DNA of 64,000 bases. It comes from Chromobacterium sinusclupearum. GTDB lineage: Bacteria > Pseudomonadota > Gammaproteobacteria > Burkholderiales > Chromobacteriaceae. The position numbers and the translations under genes are program-made. Below are positions 17,853-25,792 of the stretch, in pieces. The number at the start of each line of letters is the position of its first letter. Position 1 is the stretch's first letter. The notes below the pieces were generated by a model that worked only from the letters and a program-made list of their open reading frames with translations, did not search any database and was not told where the DNA came from. Location of the stretch: NCBI RefSeq assembly GCF_002902845.1, contig NZ_PPTF01000020.1, positions 1 to 64,000 on the forward strand, in the 5' to 3' direction.

Positions 17853-17928
17853 AACACAGCCCGGATCCGGCTCTGTGGCATATGATGAAATCCATTCAAC
17901 CGTTTCTCTGGGAGAGTCGGTTACCGCC

Positions 17929-19047
17929 ATGGATTTCGATCACCTCATAGACCGCCGCGGCACCGCCAGCGAAAAATGGGACAAATACGCCGGACGCGAC
18001 ATCCTGCCGATGTGGGTGGCCGACATGGACTTCGCCGCCGCGCCCGCCATCCTGCGCGCCCTGCATCAGCGGATAGACCACGGCGTGTTCGGCTATACCC
18101 ATGTTCCGGCCTCGCTTGTCGAGGCGGCGCAAGCGCATCTCATGGCGCATTACGGCTGGGCCATCCAGCCCGAATGGCTGGTCTGGCTGCCGGGCCTGGT
18201 GCCGGCGCTGAGTGTGTCTTGCCGCGCGGTTGGCGCCCCCGGCGATGCCGTATTGACCACGACGCCTATCTATCCCCCCTTCCTCAGGGTGCCGTCAGAA
18301 GCCTCACGCGCGCTCAGCGCCGTCCCCTTGATCATCGGCGATGGCCGCTGGCAATGGGACTGGCCCGCGATGGAACGCGCGGCGCCGGGCGCGAAGCTGC
18401 TGTTGCTGAGCCATCCGCACAACCCCACCGGCCGTTGCTGGGACGAGGACGAGTTGAAGACGCTGATCGCTCTGGCCAAGCGGCACGAGCTGATCATCTG
18501 TTCGGACGAAATCCATTGCGATCTGATCCTGGCGCCGCGGCGCCATCGTCCGCTCGCCGCTGTCGATCCCGACTTCGCCGCGCGCACTATCACCTTGATG
18601 TCGCCGTCCAAAACCTGGAACCTGGCCGGCCTGGGCTGCGCCTTCGCCGTCATTCCGGACAGAACGCTGCGCAGCCGCTTCCGCCGCGAGATGTCGCATC
18701 TGGTGCCGCCGGTGGGCGCGCTCGCCTATGTCGCGGCGGAAGCCGCCTACCGAGATGGCGAATCATGGCGGCAGGCGCTGCTGGACACGCTGCGGCGCAA
18801 CCTCGACCGGTTGACGCAAGTATTCGCCGACAGCCGCCTGCCGTTGATTCCACCGGAAGCCACCTACCTCGCCTGGTTCGATGCCCGCGCGGTCCATCCG
18901 GACAACCCGTTGCCGGAATTCGAGCGGCTGGGGGTCGGCCTCAGCGATGGCCGGGATTTCGGCAGCCCCGGTTGGCTCAGACTGAACTTTGGCTGCCCGC
19001 CGGCCTTGCTGGAGGAAGCGTTGCGACGGATCATGCCCTTGCTGTGA
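17929..19047 (+). CDS. patB: PatB/MalY-type PLP-dependent C-S lyase (cystathionine beta-lyase)
   Basis: A 372-residue fold-type I aminotransferase-like enzyme that cleaves C-S bonds of cystathionine or cysteine conjugates. The opening RRGTASEKWDKYAGRDILPM with LPMWVADMDF is the family hallmark. HPHNPTG binds substrate, ICSDEIHCD contacts the PLP, and Lys228 in MSPSKTWNLAGL is the Schiff-base lysine. ATG 17929 follows GGGAGAG at 17910; the open frame to 17875 is not needed. It lies downstream of the AraC regulator. Confidence 0.88.
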   Translation: MDFDHLIDRRGTASEKWDKYAGRDILPMWVADMDFAAAPAILRALHQRIDHGVFGYTHVPASLVEAAQAHLMAHYGWAIQPEWLVWLPGLVPALSVSCRAVGAPGDAVLTTTPIYPPFLRVPSEASRALSAVPLIIGDGRWQWDWPAMERAAPGAKLLLLSHPHNPTGRCWDEDELKTLIALAKRHELIICSDEIHCDLILAPRRHRPLAAVDPDFAARTITLMSPSKTWNLAGLGCAFAVIPDRTLRSRFRREMSHLVPPVGALAYVAAEAAYRDGESWRQALLDTLRRNLDRLTQVFADSRLPLIPPEATYLAWFDARAVHPDNPLPEFERLGVGLSDGRDFGSPGWLRLNFGCPPALLEEALRRIMPLL

Positions 19048-19057
19048 AAACGCCTGC

Positions 19058-20371
19058 TCAGGCAAGGGCTGAGCTGTCGCCGCCGGCGGACATCAGCAGC
19101 CCGGTATAGGCATAAGCCGCAATATTGCCGAATACGAATTCCACCGCCTGCCTGTCCGGCCAAGCCGCCTTGGAGACCGACTGCAGCAACTGGCAGGCCC
19201 CGTCCACGATTTTGTCCGCGGGGCTGTCCGTTTGCCCCTGCGCCCGCGCAGTTTGCAGGTCCTGCACCAGCCGGGCGATGGAAATCGCGTCCGCCAGCCC
19301 CATCGGCGCCAGCGCGAAAGCGGCGTCGCCCAGATGCCTGCGCACAATGGCTTGCGACATCAGACGCAGAATGAAGCGAAACGGCAAACCGGTATGAATG
19401 GCCAACAAAACCGGGTCCATGTCCAGCAGTTGGTCAATCGATGACACCCCTTCCGCCTCCAATTGGCTCGCGATGGCAGGCGTCACGCCATCCAGCGAGA
19501 GCAAGGGATCCGGTTGATCGGTTTCGTTGGCACTCAGCTTGCTGTTCACCAGCCGGCGCAGCAGCTTGATGATGCTGTCTATCGGCAAGGCCCCGAGGGC
19601 AAAAGCCACGCCCACCGCCGCACTGTCCGGCAACGCCAGCGTGATCGAATACGCGATGGGCACCGCCAGCAGCATGCGCAGCACGTACCAATAGATGTCC
19701 GATACATTCAGACAACGCTTGCGCACGCTGTTCACCGCATCGCCCACCACAAACATGTACGCGCCGCTCATCGCGCTGGCCTGCAGTTCAAAGTGGCCGA
19801 ACTGCGCCAGGTAACCCGTCAAGGGATGGCCGCCCGGCAGCATTTCCTTCAATGGAAACAACACCACGTAATTGGCCTCGAAAAACACCACGAACAGCAA
19901 TAGCGTCAACGGCACCATGAAGGCGTCCGGCCCATATTGTTCGCGATAAATCGCGTCGAACAGCCCGGCCGCCCTCGCCTGCTGCTGAGCGTCCGGCCCT
20001 GCCGGTCCTCGCGCCAGCGCGCCCGTCGCCTCGGCCCGCCTGTGCCAGAAGTGCCACAAATACTGGGACAAAGCATGTCCCCACAGCTGGTTGCCGAATT
20101 CCTCGTAACGCGTCCACCAGCCGTGGTCGATGAAACGCAGATACGGCGTGGCCGCCAGCATCACCACGAACAGGGTCAGGCCGCCGGCGAGCAATGCCAG
20201 GATCAACGGCAATTTCAAACCGATACCCATCGCCAGCGACAAAGTCAGGCTGAGCAGGATGATCACCGCGCCGATGCGCCGCCCGACCTTGCGATGGCTC
20301 GCGACCGGCGGATCTTCCTCCGCCACCACATAAGAATCGTCAAGCGCGGGGCTGTCGATAGGATTCGCCAT
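19058..20371 (-). CDS. Multi-pass membrane protein of unknown function with HhH-like segment
   Basis: A 437-residue protein. After an acidic hydrophilic N-terminus (about 35 residues) come two adjacent membrane helices (IGAVIILLSLTLSLAMGI, LILALLAGGLTLFVVMLAA). Further hydrophobic segments lie near residues 150-175, 195-220 and 235-275. The cytoplasmic tail includes SLDGVTPAIASQLEAEGVSS, which looks like a helix-hairpin-helix motif as in DNA-binding or scaffold proteins. CTCTCC on the plus strand (GGAGAG on minus, 20377-20382) sets the start at 20371, with 20374 also possible. It converges on patB with a 10-base gap. I do not recognise the family. Confidence 0.75.
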   Translation of the reverse strand: MANPIDSPALDDSYVVAEEDPPVASHRKVGRRIGAVIILLSLTLSLAMGIGLKLPLILALLAGGLTLFVVMLAATPYLRFIDHGWWTRYEEFGNQLWGHALSQYLWHFWHRRAEATGALARGPAGPDAQQQARAAGLFDAIYREQYGPDAFMVPLTLLLFVVFFEANYVVLFPLKEMLPGGHPLTGYLAQFGHFELQASAMSGAYMFVVGDAVNSVRKRCLNVSDIYWYVLRMLLAVPIAYSITLALPDSAAVGVAFALGALPIDSIIKLLRRLVNSKLSANETDQPDPLLSLDGVTPAIASQLEAEGVSSIDQLLDMDPVLLAIHTGLPFRFILRLMSQAIVRRHLGDAAFALAPMGLADAISIARLVQDLQTARAQGQTDSPADKIVDGACQLLQSVSKAAWPDRQAVEFVFGNIAAYAYTGLLMSAGGDSSALA

Positions 20372-20509
20372 CATTCTCTCCATTGTTGTGAACAGAAGCC
20401 ACTCACCGGCCACACGATTCCGTCAGCATAGGCGGCACCCCCTAAGCCCGGCTACAGGTAGAAATGCTGACTGCCGGACTTGGCGGCTGGCCGCCCCGTT
20501 GCGCGCGTC

Positions 20510-20537
20510 TTGACATCGCCTCTGCCCTATCTATAAC
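20510..20537 (+). promoter_or_regulatory. Sigma-70-type promoter for the LodA operon
   Basis: TTGACA at 20510-20515 and TATAAC at 20532-20537 are separated by 16 bases. The start codon of the first gene is 133 bases beyond, so the leader is moderately long. I found no clear lux-type box near it. Confidence 0.5.
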
Positions 20538-20669
20538 CAGCACATGCCAAATATTCCATTGTGCCAACATGGATAAGTAATAACACCTATACGGCATGAA
20601 TCAATCGCAAGGGGAATCGTTCGCCTGAAGGGCACTACCGTCCGCACATTTACGTGGGAGAGTGGATAC

Positions 20670-21509
20670 ATGAATCTGCTGCAACGCGCCGCCACACCAA
20701 TCAAACAAGCCCAGCAAAATCTGGGGCCGCTCGCCGAACTACCCGGCACCTGGGTGGGACATGGCTATAATCTGATCGCCGTACCGGACTTCCAGAACAA
20801 GCAAATCTTCCGTCTGATCGTCAACGCCACCAAGGAAACCCTGACTTTCACGCCCATCGGCGGCCCGATTCCCAATCGCGGCTCGAAACAGGACGACATC
20901 TTCCTGTACGGACTCACCTATCTGCAGCAGGTCAACGACGCCGCCACCGACGAAGGCATCCATACAGAGCCAGGGCTGTGGCTGAATGTGCCGCCCACCA
21001 GCGATCCGGACGCGCCGTCCACCATCGTGCGCCAGGCAACCATTCCGCATGGCGACTCCCTGCTGGCGCAAGGCCAGGCCTCCAGCGAGGCCCGCGCCCC
21101 CGTCATCGATCCCGTCAGCCCGCTGCCCACTCTGCTGCCAGGCACCCCGCAGCCGCCGTTGGGCTACATCGACCCGTATTTGAACGGCCAGTTCCCGCCG
21201 GGCTTCGACATGCAAAACCCCAACCAGGCTTTGGTCAACGTGCTGAACCAGCAGGCCGAGCAAGGACTGAAGATCGTCAACACCACCAATCTGCCGGTGA
21301 GCTCCAAGAACGTCGGCGCCGTCGTCAACATCCCCTTCATCGTGGTCAACGCCAACGCCACGGAGATGAATTCGATCTTCTGGATCGAAACCGTGCAGCG
21401 CCAGGACGGCAGCCAGTTCCTGCAGCTTCAGTACACGCAGACCGTGCTGCTGGTATTCGACGGCATCGTTTGGCCGCACATATCCGTCGCCACGCTGATC
21501 AAGCGCTGA
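20670..21509 (+). CDS. Heme-binding-like beta-barrel protein, first gene of the LodA operon
   Basis: A 279-residue protein without a signal peptide or membrane helix. The segment LAELPGTWVGHGYNLIAVPD recalls the opening strand of lipocalin, FABP or nitrobindin-like heme-binding barrels. The middle is rich in proline (SPLPTLLPGTPQPPLGYIDP). The C-terminal half (VGAVVNIPFIVVNANATEMN, LQLQYTQTVLLVFDGIVWPH) reads as beta strands. GTGGGAGAG precedes the ATG. It is followed after 55 bases by a ferritin-like gene and then lodA/lodB. Heme binding is inferred from resemblance only. Confidence 0.7.
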   Translation: MNLLQRAATPIKQAQQNLGPLAELPGTWVGHGYNLIAVPDFQNKQIFRLIVNATKETLTFTPIGGPIPNRGSKQDDIFLYGLTYLQQVNDAATDEGIHTEPGLWLNVPPTSDPDAPSTIVRQATIPHGDSLLAQGQASSEARAPVIDPVSPLPTLLPGTPQPPLGYIDPYLNGQFPPGFDMQNPNQALVNVLNQQAEQGLKIVNTTNLPVSSKNVGAVVNIPFIVVNANATEMNSIFWIETVQRQDGSQFLQLQYTQTVLLVFDGIVWPHISVATLIKR

Positions 21510-21564
21510 ACGCAGGAAGGCGAGCGCCGCTTGGCGCTCGCCCATCACCACTCGCGGAGGCAAC

Positions 21565-22845
21565 ATGACTATCCAGGCCGACTCCAAAAAACCGTTCGGC
21601 ATGCTGTTCGACCGCGTCAGCGGCCAGCTCAGCGCCGAGGACAAAGCCTGCGGCGACAGCCGCAAACCGCTGCAAGACATGGCCCAGCTGGCGATCATGG
21701 TGGAAATGACCACCATCCCGCCGTATCTGACCGCCCTTTATTCCATCAGCGACCCGAACTGCAAGGCTTACCAGTTGCTGCGCAGCGTGATGATGGAGGA
21801 AATGTTCCACATCAATCAGGCCGCCAACCTGATGGTGGCCATCGGCGGCAGGCCGAAAATGACCGGCGCCTACGCGCCTACCTATCCCTGTTATCTGCCG
21901 CACGCCAATCCCAATACCACGCCTTTCATCGGCTTGTGCCGCGCCTCGCCGCAGGTGTTCAACGACACCTTCACCGCCATCGAGACGCCGGCACCGCCGC
22001 ACGCCCCGGCCCGCGGCAACAACTACAGCTACATCGCCCAGCTGTATGACGCGCTGGAAGACGGACTGGAGGCGTACCAGGGCGCCCAGCCGCTGTTCCA
22101 GCAAAACCCGGATGCCTGCCAGCGCACCGATATCTATCTGGGCAAGTTCGGCGGCACGCCGATACAAGTGACCGATCTGGCCAGCGCCAAGCTCGGGGTG
22201 CGGCAGATCGTGCAGCAGGGCGAAGGCAGCGTGCCGGAATCGCAATCCATGATTCCAATCGAGCCGTGGGCCACCTACAACACCTATGGCGAACGCACCG
22301 ACGGCACCTACGGCCCCATCATCGGCACCCCGTACGAGATGTCGCACTTCAAGAAATTCCGCACCGTGTCGCTGGACAAGGACAGTTTTCCGGACAGCTA
22401 CCCCATCGTGTCCAACCCCAAGCGCAGCGACTTCACCAATCCGGTGGCGATCGAGCTGGCCGAACTGTTCGATATCGCCTACAGCCTGATGCTGGATGCG
22501 ATGGAGCACAGCTTCGCCGCGCGCGCCGGCCACGCCAACGACACCTTCTTCACGCTGGCGTTGCCGCTGATGCACCAGGCCATGCCGAATCTGGCGCGCC
22601 GGCTGATGAATACGCCGCTGCACAAGGATACCAACAGCAGTGTCGGCCCCAATGGCGCCCCCACCTACCTGTACCAGCCGGGCAGCAATCTGCAGGACTT
22701 CGCCAATCGCCTGCAACAGGCCGTCAAGACGGTGGGACAGCAGGTATCGGACCCGGGCGAGCGCCAAACGCTGGAACAAACGCTGGCCGGCGTACGCGCC
22801 AATGTCAACCAGCTGATCGCCGCCGTTCACGCCCAACACGCCTAA
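21565..22845 (+). CDS. Ferritin-like (VioB-type) diiron-fold protein
   Basis: A 426-residue protein of the ferritin-like family found also as the C-terminal part of VioB (iminophenylpyruvate dimer synthase) and in RebD neighbours. Conserved residues are Glu47 in MVEMTTIPPYLTALYSI and Glu79/His82 in MMEEMFHINQAANLM, the metal-binding positions of this fold, followed by GGRPKM. No signal peptide. CGGAGG precedes the ATG. It lies 15 bases before the lodA-like gene. A role in cofactor maturation or in coupling chemistry is possible; this protein is not violacein VioB itself, which is about 1000 residues long. Confidence 0.8.
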   Translation: MTIQADSKKPFGMLFDRVSGQLSAEDKACGDSRKPLQDMAQLAIMVEMTTIPPYLTALYSISDPNCKAYQLLRSVMMEEMFHINQAANLMVAIGGRPKMTGAYAPTYPCYLPHANPNTTPFIGLCRASPQVFNDTFTAIETPAPPHAPARGNNYSYIAQLYDALEDGLEAYQGAQPLFQQNPDACQRTDIYLGKFGGTPIQVTDLASAKLGVRQIVQQGEGSVPESQSMIPIEPWATYNTYGERTDGTYGPIIGTPYEMSHFKKFRTVSLDKDSFPDSYPIVSNPKRSDFTNPVAIELAELFDIAYSLMLDAMEHSFAARAGHANDTFFTLALPLMHQAMPNLARRLMNTPLHKDTNSSVGPNGAPTYLYQPGSNLQDFANRLQQAVKTVGQQVSDPGERQTLEQTLAGVRANVNQLIAAVHAQHA

Positions 22846-22860
22846 GCTCCTGGAGGCACC

Positions 22861-24675
22861 ATGATCGAGTATCGGATCTACCCCGCCATCGGCATCGCCC
22901 GCGTCGGCAACGCGCCGGAAAAGTTCTACATCGAACCGGACCGCTACTGCGGCCTGCCCATCATGCCGGACGGCAAGCCGTTCACGCAGCAGGACTTCCG
23001 CGATGAGCAGGGCCGGCTATGCCGTCAGGCGGCGCGCTTTCAGATATATAAGGTGGAGAACGGCGTCAGCGAACCGTTGACGCTGTCCAGCGCCGGGATC
23101 AAAACCATCCGCTGGACTGCCCATCTGGCCAACAAGAAGCCCAGCTGGTACACCTTTGTGCCGGCCGAGGGCGAGGACGGCTACGCCTCGAACCACCCCT
23201 TGCGCAACCCGCAGGTGGCCGACCGCCATACCCTGCTGATCGACGCCGGTCCGCGCCAGATCGCCGGCCGCGGGCAACAGGGCGTACAGTTCAGCAGGCA
23301 CACCGTGCCGGCCGGCTACCAAGGCGCCCATTTCCCGCCCAGCCCGCTGTACCCGATGAAGGATTCGATCGACACGCTGGGCGAACTGCGCACCGACCAG
23401 GATGGCCGGCTGCTGGTGCTGGGCGGTTACGGCATCTCCGGCTCCGCCGACCCCGACGCCACCATCACCGACTATGCCAACAACGACGGCTGGTGGGACG
23501 ACACCTCGGACGGCCCGGTCAGCGCCGTCATCGAGTTCAACGACGGCACGGTGATCGAAGCCCTGCCCGCTCATGTGCTGGTGGCCCCGCCGAAGTACGC
23601 GCCGGAGGTTCCGAATCTGGTGACCTTGTATGACACCATCTTCGACGCCATGGTGCGCAGCGGCCACTATCCGGAGATCTACCAAAACGGTTTCTGGAAA
23701 TCCGGCAAAAGCGGCTTCCTGCCCAATTTCCACACCGAGATCCGTCCGCTGCTGGAGCGCGCCACCTATATGCCCTGGGTGTCGGCGATACCGCCCAAAC
23801 CTCACCAGTTCGACTTCGGCATGCTCGGCGCCACCGGCGCCGACGGCCTGGGCGCCGAGGAGTTCCGCGGCTTCCGCCAGTACATCCTGGACTTCATCCG
23901 CCCGCCCAGCCAGGAAAACGACATCCTCAGCGCCAACGGCGCGACGATGATGCCCTATCTGGCCGGCGACAACTGCCTGGTGCCCAGCACCGCCACCAGC
24001 AAATACATGCGGCTGACCGACACCCAATACTTCATGCTGCAGCAGTGGGTGGCCGGCTGTTTCGTCAACCGGGTTGTGGAGGCGGAGGCCACGGCCGACA
24101 GCCTGACCCGGGCAGTGCTGGAAAACTGCGTGGGAGGTCCCTTCTCGCCCGGCATCGAGATGACCTGGATCTCGCGCAACCCGGCCATCTACCGCGAGCC
24201 ATTCCGCATCCGCAACCACTTTGTGCCGCAAGGCCCGCTGAGCCTGGATTTCGACCTCAAACGCGGCATGGAGCCGGGCGACCTCACCCGTTACATGGCC
24301 ATCCCGTGGCAAGCGGACTTCAACGAATGCTCGTCGCAGCCGATTGATGGCCGCACGCTCTGGTGGTGGCCGGCGCAGCGGCCGGAATACGTCTACCTGG
24401 AGCCGCAACCTCAGCCCAGGACCATGCTGGCTTCGCCGCCGCCGGCGCCGGATCAGGAAACCGGCAAGCAAGTGCCATGGATAGGCACCGACTACGACCA
24501 GATGGCCAGCGACTACATCAGCTTCGCCGAAGACATCGAGATGGTGAAATACTGGTCCGGCCTGGGCTTCATCATGGAGAAGCTGGTGGACGGCGAACGG
24601 CGCTTTGTCGAGGTGGAGCGCGCGCTGCCGCGGCCGTTCAACCCCGAAGACCTGCCGCCGCCCAATGTCCGCTAA
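22861..24675 (+). CDS. LodA-like cysteine tryptophylquinone (CTQ) oxidase
   Basis: A 604-residue quinoprotein of the LodA/GoxA family, whose characterised members oxidise lysine or glycine and release antimicrobial hydrogen peroxide. The start IEYRIYPAIGIARVGNAPEK is diagnostic. Asp486 and Cys490 in WQADFNEC match the Asp-X3-Cys arrangement needed for CTQ in LodA, and Trp565 in KYWSGLGFIMEK is the likely Trp partner (inferred by spacing). It is shorter than LodA (about 726) and has no signal peptide. Its stop overlaps the lodB-like start by 11 bases, as expected because LodB is needed for CTQ formation. Its substrate cannot be predicted. Confidence 0.88.
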   Translation: MIEYRIYPAIGIARVGNAPEKFYIEPDRYCGLPIMPDGKPFTQQDFRDEQGRLCRQAARFQIYKVENGVSEPLTLSSAGIKTIRWTAHLANKKPSWYTFVPAEGEDGYASNHPLRNPQVADRHTLLIDAGPRQIAGRGQQGVQFSRHTVPAGYQGAHFPPSPLYPMKDSIDTLGELRTDQDGRLLVLGGYGISGSADPDATITDYANNDGWWDDTSDGPVSAVIEFNDGTVIEALPAHVLVAPPKYAPEVPNLVTLYDTIFDAMVRSGHYPEIYQNGFWKSGKSGFLPNFHTEIRPLLERATYMPWVSAIPPKPHQFDFGMLGATGADGLGAEEFRGFRQYILDFIRPPSQENDILSANGATMMPYLAGDNCLVPSTATSKYMRLTDTQYFMLQQWVAGCFVNRVVEAEATADSLTRAVLENCVGGPFSPGIEMTWISRNPAIYREPFRIRNHFVPQGPLSLDFDLKRGMEPGDLTRYMAIPWQADFNECSSQPIDGRTLWWWPAQRPEYVYLEPQPQPRTMLASPPPAPDQETGKQVPWIGTDYDQMASDYISFAEDIEMVKYWSGLGFIMEKLVDGERRFVEVERALPRPFNPEDLPPPNVR

Positions 24676-25792
24676 ACGCTACGATGCGCTGATCGCCGGC
24701 GCCGGTCCGGCCGGCTGCGCCGTCGCCCTGGCCTTGCAGCGCCTTGGGGTCGAGACGCTGCTGGCCGACCGGCCGCTGGCGCAGCCGTTCCGCATCGGCG
24801 AGTCCGCCACCCCGGACGTGGCGGGCCTGCTGCAGCGGCTGGACATGCGGATAGACTTCGCGGGCCACAGCCCCTACCACGGCAACCTGGCGCTGTGGGG
24901 CAGCGACCAGCCGCAACTGGACCACTTCCTGTTTCGCGGGCGCGGCCACGGCTGGCACCTTGACCGGAGCGCCTTCGACCGCATGCTGCAGCAGGAAGCG
25001 ATGGCGCGCGGCGTCGCCTTTTTAGGCCAATCGGGTGTGGATGGCGTGGCGCCGGATGAGGGGGGATGGAAGGTGCAGGTACGCGGCATTGGGGAGGTCC
25101 GCGCGCGCGTGCTGGTCGATGCCGGCGGACGGCGCTCGCCGCTGGCCGCCAGGCTGGGGGTGGCCCGCCATCGGCTGGACCGGCTGCAGGCGCTGGCCTG
25201 CCATGTCGAAACCGCCGGCGACTTGAGCGGCTATTCGCTGGTGGAGTCCAGCCCCCATGGGTGGTGGTACGCCACCGCGCTGCCGGACGGACGCGCGCTG
25301 CTTGCCTTGATGACGGACCAGGATCTGGCCCGCGAGCAGCGCCTGGACCACGCCGGCAATTTTCTGGCCGCCTGGCGCGCCACCCGCTTGCTGGCGGAAC
25401 GGCTGCCGCCGCCGCTGCAGGCCTCGTCGCTGCACGCCTTCGCCGCGCACAGCGGCTGCGTCGCCCGAGCCGCCGGCCCCAACTGGATCTGCGTCGGCGA
25501 TGCGCTGATGGGGCTGGACCCCTTGACCTCGTCCGGCATCAGCGGCGCGCTCAGCGACGCGCTGGCCGCGGCGCCGGCCATCGTCGGCATGCTGAACGGC
25601 AATCTCAATGCCGCCCGCCACTATGCGCAGCGCGCCGACGATAGCTTCCGCCGCTATCTTGCGGAGCGGCGCCAGCACTATGGCCTTGAAACGCGCTGGA
25701 CGGAGCTGCCGTTCTGGCAACGGCGTTGCCCGCCGCCGCTGGGCGGCAGCCGGCACGCGGCGCCACGCGCCTATCAAGGCCGCTTGGCGTAG
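24665..25792 (+). CDS. LodB-like FAD-dependent maturase
   Basis: A 375-residue flavoprotein of the tryptophan-halogenase-like group that matures LodA-type proteins. The FAD-binding motif GAGPAGCAVALALQRLG is at residues 12-28. FRIGESATPD and, near residue 280, CVGDALMGLDPLTSSGISGA complete the fold. The ATG at 24665 lies inside the 3' end of the lodA-like gene, showing coupling. Its own 3' end overlaps the convergent sphingomyelinase-like gene by 19 bases. It most likely hydroxylates the tryptophan of the LodA-like protein. Confidence 0.85.
   Translation: MSAKRYDALIAGAGPAGCAVALALQRLGVETLLADRPLAQPFRIGESATPDVAGLLQRLDMRIDFAGHSPYHGNLALWGSDQPQLDHFLFRGRGHGWHLDRSAFDRMLQQEAMARGVAFLGQSGVDGVAPDEGGWKVQVRGIGEVRARVLVDAGGRRSPLAARLGVARHRLDRLQALACHVETAGDLSGYSLVESSPHGWWYATALPDGRALLALMTDQDLAREQRLDHAGNFLAAWRATRLLAERLPPPLQASSLHAFAAHSGCVARAAGPNWICVGDALMGLDPLTSSGISGALSDALAAAPAIVGMLNGNLNAARHYAQRADDSFRRYLAERRQHYGLETRWTELPFWQRRCPPPLGGSRHAAPRAYQGRLA

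Noticed and set aside
21565..22845. Part of a violacein cluster
   Set aside because: It has the VioB-type ferritin-like fold but is far shorter than VioB, and no vioA, vioC, vioD or vioE gene is next to it; its partners are LodA and LodB.
23017..24471. 484-codon minus-strand frame inside the lodA-like gene
   Set aside because: Shadow frame; the sense protein shows LodA family motifs from the first residues to the end.
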